From a bacterium (GTDB lineage Bacteria; UBP14; UBA6098; B30-G16): a stretch of 5,101 bases of DNA. The stretch's first letter is position 1; each line of letters opens with the position of its first letter. This document shows positions 1 to 5,101 of the stretch, piece after piece. The DNA lies in contig JALTEE010000494.1 in NCBI GenBank assembly GCA_027007865.1, forward strand, positions 1-5,101, in the 5' to 3' direction. Under the pieces are notes generated by a model. The model was not told the origin of the DNA, did not search any database, and saw only the letters and a list, made by a program, of their open reading frames with translations. The position numbers were made by a program, and so were the translations under genes.

Positions 1-49
1 TAATATAAAATTATTCGACGACAATTCCGGTAAAAGAATAATAATTTAA

Positions 50-1447
50 TCAATCGAGAACCGCTTCATCTTTCTCGTTTGGCACATACACTTCCTTAAT
101 ATTTTTCAAATCCTTCACGGCGAGCGCATATTCGAGCGCCTGTTTTTCTTCACCGTGAACTATAAACATTTTCTTTACCTTGCCGAGTTTGCGAGCATAT
201 TCCAGCAGTTCATTTTTATCTGCGTGTGCGGAAAAAGCGTGGGATACTACGACATCTGCCTTAACCTTATATTTATCGCCGAATATAGACACTTCCTTCC
301 AGCCGTCGGCAAGCCGCCTACCGAGCGTATTTTGTGCCATAAAACCGACTATCATTATCGTATTCCTATCACTTCCAATATTGTTCATCAGATGATGAAG
401 TATCCGTCCAGCCTCCGCCATTCCTGACGCTGAAATGATTATTGCCGGTGTTGTCAAATTATTTAATTCCTTCGACCTATCGACAGAACGAACATATTCG
501 ACCTGAGCGAAAGCGAATGGGTCGTCGCCTCTATCGTAAAAGCGTTTTGTTTCATCGTCGAACCAATTCACAAAATGTGTGAAAACTTCCGTTACATTCA
601 CTGCCAAAGGTGAATCAATAAATATCGGTATTTTTGGAATTTGTCCTTCGCCTTCGAGTTCGTGGATAAAATACAAAAGTTCCTGCGTCCTTTCCACAGC
701 GAATGATGGTATTATTATTTTACCGCCGCGCTGGTATGTTCTATTTATCGTGTCGGAAAGTAGTTTCTTTGCCTTTTCGATAGGTTCGTGAAGTCTGTTG
801 CCATAAGTGCTTTCCATTATTGCATAGTCGATGTTTCGTATCTGTTTCGGATCGCGCAGAAGTGGTAGATTTTTCCTGCCGAGGTCGACAATATATGCAA
901 GTTTGATTTTCTTGCCATTCTCGGTAATACGAAACATTGTCAGAGCTGCGCCGAGTATATGTCCCGCTTCGACAAATTTTATCTCGACATCGTCCGCAAT
1001 TCGTATCCATTTGTCTAAATTATATGGATGAATTAATCGTATTGCATCGAGCGCATCGGCGATTGTATAAAGCGGCTCTATCGGGGGCAATCCATGCTTG
1101 CGGTTTTTTTTATTGATAAATTCCGCATCTTTTTCTTGAAGATATGCAGAATCGGGCAGCATATAATGGCAGAGCGCATCTGTTGGAGCGGTTGCATATA
1201 CAGTTCCGCGATAGCCTTGTTTTGCAAGATTCGGTAAATTCCCCGAATGGTCGATGTGAGCATGTCCGAGAACGGCGGCATCTAACGATGATGGGTCTAT
1301 CGAAAATTCTCGATTTTTCTTGCGCGATTCTGCTCGCCTGCCCTGAAATAATCCGCAATCTATTAAAATTTTTGTGCCATTATTTGTTGTTAATAAATGT
1401 TTCGAGCCTGTTACACCACGGCAGGCGCCAAGGAATTGAATGCGCAT
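50..1447 (-). CDS. MBL-fold beta-CASP RNA-processing exonuclease/endonuclease-like protein
   Basis: Predicted zinc-dependent nuclease of the metallo-beta-lactamase/beta-CASP superfamily (YSH1/CPSF73-like, COG1236 type), probably acting on RNA in the cytoplasm. The 465-aa length is usual for the bacterial single-chain form; no KH domain precedes the MBL domain. Visible metal-site motifs are HAHIDH at residues 62-67, H163 in AGHILGA, D188 in VDLGR and H408 in SAHAD. Beta-CASP features are E212 in MESTYGN, the SFAVERTQELL block with H262 about 12 residues after it, and SASGMAEAGRILHH at 339-351. The C-terminal FIVHGE block (428-433) is also typical. The start is supported by AAGGAG five bases upstream of the ATG, and the N-terminus (FLGACRGVTGS) matches the usual family start. 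One oddity is V187 where SGDLGR-type motifs usually have Gly; the metal ligand Asp is kept. The substrate cannot be read from sequence. The gene follows the aminotransferase by 90 bp. Confidence 0.93.
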   Translation of the reverse strand: MRIQFLGACRGVTGSKHLLTTNNGTKILIDCGLFQGRRAESRKKNREFSIDPSSLDAAVLGHAHIDHSGNLPNLAKQGYRGTVYATAPTDALCHYMLPDSAYLQEKDAEFINKKNRKHGLPPIEPLYTIADALDAIRLIHPYNLDKWIRIADDVEIKFVEAGHILGAALTMFRITENGKKIKLAYIVDLGRKNLPLLRDPKQIRNIDYAIMESTYGNRLHEPIEKAKKLLSDTINRTYQRGGKIIIPSFAVERTQELLYFIHELEGEGQIPKIPIFIDSPLAVNVTEVFTHFVNWFDDETKRFYDRGDDPFAFAQVEYVRSVDRSKELNNLTTPAIIISASGMAEAGRILHHLMNNIGSDRNTIMIVGFMAQNTLGRRLADGWKEVSIFGDKYKVKADVVVSHAFSAHADKNELLEYARKLGKVKKMFIVHGEEKQALEYALAVKDLKNIKEVYVPNEKDEAVLD

Positions 1448-1537
1448 AACTGCTCCTTTCGATTTCGCAAATCCGAAAAAGTTTTATAGGAAATATTTAA
1501 GCGAAAAATAACCCCAAAACGACTTTGGGAATTGCGC
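1448..1537 (-). promoter_or_regulatory. Gap between aminotransferase and nuclease genes, with candidate promoter
   Basis: This 90-bp minus-strand spacer contains TATAAA (plus-strand positions 1483-1488), a good match to a -10 box. It would start transcription near 1475 and leave a leader of about 28 bases carrying the AAGGAG ribosome site at 1453-1458. The matching -35 position (1506-1511, TTATTT) is poor, so the promoter call is weak. A 6-bp inverted repeat, TTTCGC at 1463-1468 and GCGAAA at 1501-1506, flanks the candidate -10; it may be chance. Together with the terminator-like hairpin it suggests the nuclease can be transcribed on its own. Confidence 0.3.
1504..1529 (-). terminator. Candidate intrinsic terminator after the aminotransferase gene
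   Basis: Read on the minus strand, CCCAAA (1529-1524), a five-base loop and TTTGGG (1518-1513) form a perfect 6-bp stem. It is followed by GTTATTTTT, a T-rich run. The hairpin begins about eight bases after the TAA stop, where a terminator is expected. The stem is short with only three G:C pairs, so termination may be partial and read-through into the nuclease gene is possible. Confidence 0.45.
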
Positions 1538-2728
1538 TTATTTTTTTGTCAGACTTTCTTTAAAAAGTTTTGCCAGCCTTTTGATACCTTCTTCTATTTC
1601 TGTTTCGTTCGGTTTCGAATAGTTTAATCTCATCGTGTTATCGCCGCCGCCTTCGGGGTAAAAAGCCGACCCTGGAATATATGCAACGCTGTTTTCGACA
1701 GCTTTTGTAAGAAGCGTCGTGGTATTCACGCCAGCAGGTAATTCGACCCACAGAAACAGTCCACCATTGGGTCGTGTGAATTTAACTTCGTCGGGGAAAT
1801 AGTGTTCCATCGCTTCTATCATCACATTCCTTCTGTGTGAATAAAGTTCTCGAACTTTTTTAATGTGTGCATCGAGTTTGCCGTTTTGGGCAAATTCATA
1901 TATCAGATATTGTGCGAATGTGTTCGTGTGCAAATCTGCGCCTTGTTTCATTCGGACAAATCGGTCGATTACACCTGGTGGAGCAATAAGCCAAGCTATG
2001 CGAAGCCCAGGTGCGAGAAGTTTTGAAAATGTCCCCAGAGAAATCACGATATCGGGGTCGAGCGCTTTCATCGGAGAAGGAACTGTTCCCTCGAAAAATA
2101 GCTCGCTGTATGGGTCATCCTCGATAACAGGAACGCCGTAGGTTTTTGCAATTTCTAATATCCGCTGTCTACGATGAACGGGGATTGTGCGCCCATCGGG
2201 ATTTTGAAATGTGGGAACAAGATATATCATCCGCGCATCGTTCGTTTCGAGAATTTCTTTCAAACCATCCACAGTCATTCCATCGTCGTCGGATGGAAGT
2301 GTAACATATTTTGGGAAATATGCGTTGAAAGCCTGAATTGCACCGAGATATGTCGGTCTCGCACTTATAACAACATCGCCCCAATCGAGCAATACTCGCC
2401 CACACATATCGAGTCCTTGCTGCGAACCGCCTGTTATCATTATTTCATCGGCGGAAACATTTATTCCCTGCCTCGATGCGCGCTCGGCAATCATTTCGCG
2501 CAGTGGAAGATATCCTTCTGTCAAACCATATTGCAACGCTTTTTCCCCGTGTTCTGTGAGAACTTTTTGTGCAGCCTCTGCAAGTTCTTTCGTCGGGAAA
2601 AGTTCAGATGCTGGCAAACCACCTCCAAAGGAAATTATACCCGGTTTTTGCGTTATTTTCAGGGTTTCGCGTATCACAGAAGACTTCATCATCAACGCAC
2701 GGCGAGAATAGTGCCACATCTCTGACAT
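1538..2728 (-). CDS. PLP-dependent class I/II aminotransferase (2-aminoadipate/aromatic aminotransferase-like)
   Basis: Fold-type I PLP enzyme of the ARO8/LysN-like group (COG1167), without the N-terminal GntR DNA-binding domain of MocR proteins; 396 aa is a normal length. It should transfer an amino group from an amino acid to a 2-oxoacid in the cytoplasm. Expected residues are present: GGLP substrate-loop motif at 36-39, GSQQG phosphate-binding turn at 101-105, N176 in FQNPDGR, D204 and Y207 in EDDPY for the PLP ring, catalytic K236 in GTFSKLLAPGLRIAW, and R367 in MRLNYS for the substrate carboxylate. The start at 2728 is chosen because AAGGAGG lies five bases upstream and the product then begins MSEMWHYSRRA, as usual for the family. 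A longer frame to a GTG at 2812 would add 28 hydrophobic residues without a ribosome site and is rejected. The substrate (2-aminoadipate, aromatic, branched-chain or several) cannot be decided from sequence, and no lysine-pathway neighbours are present. Confidence 0.93.
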   Translation of the reverse strand: MSEMWHYSRRALMMKSSVIRETLKITQKPGIISFGGGLPASELFPTKELAEAAQKVLTEHGEKALQYGLTEGYLPLREMIAERASRQGINVSADEIMITGGSQQGLDMCGRVLLDWGDVVISARPTYLGAIQAFNAYFPKYVTLPSDDDGMTVDGLKEILETNDARMIYLVPTFQNPDGRTIPVHRRQRILEIAKTYGVPVIEDDPYSELFFEGTVPSPMKALDPDIVISLGTFSKLLAPGLRIAWLIAPPGVIDRFVRMKQGADLHTNTFAQYLIYEFAQNGKLDAHIKKVRELYSHRRNVMIEAMEHYFPDEVKFTRPNGGLFLWVELPAGVNTTTLLTKAVENSVAYIPGSAFYPEGGGDNTMRLNYSKPNETEIEEGIKRLAKLFKESLTKK

Positions 2729-2733
2729 TTTAT

Positions 2734-2740
2734 CCTCCTT
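2734..2740 (-). promoter_or_regulatory. Strong Shine-Dalgarno that fixes the aminotransferase start
   Basis: On the minus strand AAGGAGG is followed by five bases (ATAAA) and then ATG at 2728-2726. This is a near-perfect ribosome-binding site at normal spacing. The upstream GTG alternative at 2812 has nothing comparable, so the short form is the real start. Confidence 0.9.
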
Positions 2741-2789
2741 GTATGGTAAGTATTCGATAGCTCGAAGTAAATAAATCAATATTAAAAAA

Positions 2790-2843
2790 TTGCGCAAGGA
2801 ATTCATTTGCACAAGTTCATTTTTTGACTGGTTATCATTTGCA
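2790..2843. repeat. Short repeats in the divergent region (possible operator)
   Basis: TCATTTGCA occurs exactly twice, at 2803-2811 and 2835-2843, with starts 32 bp apart, close to three helical turns. A shorter TCATTT copy lies between them at 2817-2822. TTGCGCAA at 2790-2797 is a perfect 8-bp palindrome, and TTGCACAA at 2807-2814 is a one-mismatch copy 17 bp away that overlaps the first 9-bp repeat. Such an arrangement can be a regulator-binding site for either divergent gene, but in AT-rich DNA short repeats also arise by chance. Confidence 0.3.
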
Positions 2844-2872
2844 TATTGGGAAAAAAATCATATATATAAAGT

Positions 2873-4195
2873 ATGCGAAGGATTTTTATAATACTGCTAA
2901 TTTCGGTTGCTTCAATTTTCGCCGGGCAGCTTGGACTTTTGCTCGACTGGGCTGATTTTAAGGGGGATTCTGTCGATAAAACCTGGCTCGAAGTATATAC
3001 TTCACTTCGGCGGGAAGAATTCGCTTTTGTCCACGATTCTGCCAACTTGACTTACGCGGGAACATTATATTTTAAGATGCAAATTCTATCGGAAAATGAC
3101 AGCATCATAGATTCCCTCTCATATTCCACACCGATAAAGATTCCCGATAACGAACTTACCACAAAGCAGTTCAGAATAATCAACATATATCAGTTTGAGA
3201 TTCCTGCGGGAAACTACACTGTTTTTGCTATTGCTTGTGACCCTATAAAAAATGTATGCGATACAGCTAAAATGAACATTTCAGTAGCCAATTACTGGAA
3301 AAAAGATTATGGTATTTCAGGAATAATGTTGTCCTATACTGCCGCAGCAACAACCGACAACAGCATTTACAATCGACTCGGTGTAAAAATGTATCCCAAT
3401 CCAAGTGGAACATTCGACCTCAATTCATTAATTGCATATTATTATGTGGAAGTATATCTGCCGGAAAATGTTGAGAAAACACTCGGAATTTCCGCAAAAA
3501 TTTTACAATCTGATACATTGTTCCGCAAATTTGAGCCGCAATGGCAACATTTTGCCGGCTCCGGCGGTTATATCGGCGGATTTTCTATTGCCGGTATCCC
3601 TGATGGATACTACACCCTCGACATCGAACTTATAGATTCCTCCGGTATTATATCGTTTTCGCATAAAAATTTTTCAGTTGCCAAAAAACCTCAAAAGCTC
3701 CTATCGACTGTCACTCCCGAAATGGGAGAGAATATGCGGGATATTTTATACTATTTGCTGACTCCGGAACAAATTCATCAGTTTGACCAATTATCTCCGC
3801 CTGAGAAAATGAACTTTTGGAGAAAATTCTGGGCATCCAAAGACTTGACTCCTGAGACACCGGAGAATGAATTTATGGAGCAATATCTTGCCCGCTGGAA
3901 TTATGCAAACCGTATCTTTGCAGAAGGAAATACAGAGGGATGGAGAACCGACCAGGGTAGAATATATATTATTTATGGACCGCCGGACAATATAGAAAGG
4001 CACACAATCGAACTTTCGACAAATTCTTGGGAAATGTGGACATATTTTGAAAAAAATTATTTTTTTATCTTTGCAGATGTGTTAAATTCTGGTATAATGA
4101 AATTAGTTAACTCGAATGTGGACGGCGAAGTTCATGACCCATACTGGAACGAAAAAGTTTTCAAGGGACAGGAAAAATATCAGAATAAATATTAA
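2873..4195 (+). CDS. Exported GWxTD domain-containing protein
   Basis: A 440-aa protein recognised by its C-terminal GWxTD domain: GWRTD at 356-360, followed by QGRIYIIYGPPD (361-372) and WEMWTYF (386-392). The usual lead-in helix precedes it, with FWRKFW at 315-320, TPENEF at 329-334 and RWNYANRIF at 341-349. The biochemical function of this family is not established. Residues 1-17 (two Arg, then a hydrophobic run ending IFA before G18) look like a Sec signal peptide; there is no lipobox Cys, so the product should be periplasmic or secreted. Residues about 20-270 are rich in alternating hydrophobic strands and probably form two beta-sandwich-like domains. The only two cysteines, C122 and C129, are close together and could form a disulfide. 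An in-frame TAA at 2867-2869 lies one codon before the ATG, so no longer start exists, yet there is no Shine-Dalgarno. The TPR gene follows after 20 bp, indicating an operon. Confidence 0.9.
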   Translation: MRRIFIILLISVASIFAGQLGLLLDWADFKGDSVDKTWLEVYTSLRREEFAFVHDSANLTYAGTLYFKMQILSENDSIIDSLSYSTPIKIPDNELTTKQFRIINIYQFEIPAGNYTVFAIACDPIKNVCDTAKMNISVANYWKKDYGISGIMLSYTAAATTDNSIYNRLGVKMYPNPSGTFDLNSLIAYYYVEVYLPENVEKTLGISAKILQSDTLFRKFEPQWQHFAGSGGYIGGFSIAGIPDGYYTLDIELIDSSGIISFSHKNFSVAKKPQKLLSTVTPEMGENMRDILYYLLTPEQIHQFDQLSPPEKMNFWRKFWASKDLTPETPENEFMEQYLARWNYANRIFAEGNTEGWRTDQGRIYIIYGPPDNIERHTIELSTNSWEMWTYFEKNYFFIFADVLNSGIMKLVNSNVDGEVHDPYWNEKVFKGQEKYQNKY

Positions 4196-4215
4196 AGTTG
4201 TTGGGTGTAAATATT

Positions 4216-5101
4216 ATGAGCGAGGAAATTTATAATTCTCTGAGGAGCAAATTAGAGCAAAAGCCGAATTCACTCGCTTTTGCTCGTCTTGCAGAACTCC
4301 TGTATCAGGCAAACAACAAGGATACTGCATTTGCACTGCTCGAAAAAGGGCTTTCACAAAACCCTAATTATATAACAGGCTATTTGGTTATGGCTGAACT
4401 ATATTATAATTCGGGGCAAAATGATAAAGCGAAAGAACTTTATAGAAAAATTCTCGAAATAGACCCATTCAATATTGCTGCGTTGGCAAATCTTGCGAAA
4501 ATTGCACTCGAAGCGGAACAATATTCCATCGCAACAGCGCACCTAATGCAGATTTTGTCCATCGACCCACATAATAAAACTGCGTTCGATATTATTGCGC
4601 AGAACTATAGTAAAATCGAGCAAGAAATTCCTACTATATTCGAAGAGCAGGTCGAGGAACTTCCGCCTGTGGAAATCGAAGCGATTGGTGGCGGTGTTTT
4701 CTCGCTTATCGGAGTGGAACCTGCTGTAGATATCAAACCGCTGCCTATAATTTCCAAGGAATCGGCGGTCGAATTGACCGTTCTCGAGAACATCGTCGAG
4801 ACACCGCCTATGCAACCTGTCGAGATGAACGAAGTGCCGCAGGAAACAGAAGATATTGTGCAACTCGATGATATTTTTAAAGCATTTGAGCCGCCAAAAC
4901 CGGTTGTAAAACCGAAAAAGATTCCGGAAAAGCCAAAAGAGCCCGAAGAAAAACTCGAAATAGATGCCTCTTATTTCCCGGACGAAAGTCCGCCAAATCC
5001 CGAAGTCGCCGCATCTGCGGGGGAAGAGGAATCCGCACCAGAAGTGGAAATCGACCTCGGTTTTGAAACAGAAATTATCGAAAAAGAACCGACAGTTGAA
5101 A
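4216..5101 (+). CDS. TPR protein with acidic, proline-rich tail (partial, runs off right edge)
   Basis: Open for 295 codons from ATG 4216 to the window edge with no stop; the C-terminus lies outside. Residues about 18-120 contain three consecutive 34-residue tetratricopeptide repeats (roughly 19-52, 53-86 and 87-120). Each ends in a NPN/DPF/DPH turn, as in LSQNPNY, LEIDPFN and LSIDPHN. From about 135 the sequence becomes low in complexity and rich in Glu, Pro and Val. It includes a Pro/Lys/Glu stretch at 225-246 and spaced hydrophobic-acidic islets such as VQLDDIFKAF (215-224), LEIDASYF (247-254) and VEIDLGFE (277-284). No signal peptide or membrane segment is visible, so the seen part should be cytoplasmic. 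TPRs are protein-binding scaffolds; the tail resembles a disordered linker or docking region. The partner is unknown, and the 20-bp spacing to the exported GWxTD gene suggests co-expression. The only ribosome-site-like sequence is a weak GGGTG at 4203-4207. Confidence 0.88.
   Translation, partial: MSEEIYNSLRSKLEQKPNSLAFARLAELLYQANNKDTAFALLEKGLSQNPNYITGYLVMAELYYNSGQNDKAKELYRKILEIDPFNIAALANLAKIALEAEQYSIATAHLMQILSIDPHNKTAFDIIAQNYSKIEQEIPTIFEEQVEELPPVEIEAIGGGVFSLIGVEPAVDIKPLPIISKESAVELTVLENIVETPPMQPVEMNEVPQETEDIVQLDDIFKAFEPPKPVVKPKKIPEKPKEPEEKLEIDASYFPDESPPNPEVAASAGEEESAPEVEIDLGFETEIIEKEPTVE

Larger units (their letters stand above)
2729..2872. promoter_or_regulatory. Divergent promoter region between aminotransferase and GWxTD genes
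   Basis: This 144-bp AT-rich region separates two divergent start codons and must hold promoters for both directions. On the plus strand TATATA at 2861-2866, preceded at 16 bases by TTGCAT (2839-2844), could be a -10/-35 pair. It would place the transcript start at or next to the GWxTD ATG at 2873. A better -35-like TTGACT at 2824-2829 has no -10 at proper distance. On the minus strand a weak TTGATT with TCGAAT 16 bases on (plus positions roughly 2751-2778) would give a leader of about 20 bases carrying the Shine-Dalgarno. None of these is strong; the region is certain, the individual boxes are not. Confidence 0.5.

Noticed and set aside
10..42. A/T-rich inverted repeat (ATTATTC / GAATAAT, 7 bp, 19-base loop) after the nuclease stop, considered as a terminator
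   Set aside because: The stem has only one G:C pair, the loop is long, and the following T run is interrupted. It is too weak to call, and the window ends here.
2174..2725. Plus-strand 183-aa open frame antisense to the aminotransferase
   Set aside because: The composition is rich in Cys, His and Arg with no domain, and it is fully overlapped by a strongly supported gene; it is a reading-frame shadow.
2729..2812. A 28-residue N-terminal extension of the aminotransferase from a GTG at 2812
   Set aside because: No ribosome site precedes the GTG, the extra residues are AT-rich and unlike the family N-terminus, and a near-perfect Shine-Dalgarno sits inside this stretch in front of the ATG at 2728.
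2824..2852. TTGACT at 2824-2829 as the -35 of the GWxTD promoter
   Set aside because: The sequence 17 bases on (TGGGAA) does not resemble a -10, and the nearest candidates are at wrong spacing (about 12 or 31 bases).
4543..4863. Minus-strand open frames of 106 and 62 aa opposite the TPR gene
   Set aside because: They lie wholly inside the TPR coding frame, have no recognisable domain or ribosome site, and are explained by codon bias on the opposite strand.

Overview
The window holds four protein genes in two divergent pairs. Two are on the minus strand: a beta-CASP metallo-beta-lactamase-fold nuclease at 50-1447 and a PLP-dependent aminotransferase at 1538-2728. Two are on the plus strand: an exported GWxTD-domain protein at 2873-4195 and a TPR protein that runs off the right edge from 4216. 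No rRNA, tRNA, CRISPR, insertion sequence or phage gene was seen. Coding density is high, and the longest non-coding stretch is the 144-bp divergent region at 2729-2872.

Organism: the DNA is moderately AT-rich, with bacterial gene structure. The most informative gene is the GWxTD protein. That family is known mainly from Bacteroidota/Ignavibacteria-type lineages, Acidobacteria and uncultivated candidate phyla of or near the FCB group. I infer an FCB-like or candidate-phylum bacterium; a finer placement is not supported by this window.

Left half (minus strand): the aminotransferase is upstream and the nuclease downstream, 90 bp apart. A 6-bp hairpin followed by a T-rich run lies just after the aminotransferase stop, and a -10-like TATAAA precedes the nuclease. 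The two may therefore be separate transcripts. Both have strong Shine-Dalgarno sequences. For the aminotransferase, the Shine-Dalgarno places the start at 2728 (396 aa) rather than at a longer GTG start at 2812.

Right half (plus strand): the GWxTD and TPR genes are 20 bp apart and almost certainly co-transcribed. The first product has a signal peptide and is predicted to be exported. The second has three TPRs and a long acidic, proline-rich tail with no signal peptide, so it is predicted to be cytoplasmic. Neither has a convincing Shine-Dalgarno, in contrast with the minus-strand genes. This pair is the least understood part of the window. The two left-hand genes are housekeeping-like enzymes with no evident functional link to it. 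Across the window the tetranucleotide TCGA is strikingly common, driven by a codon-context effect.
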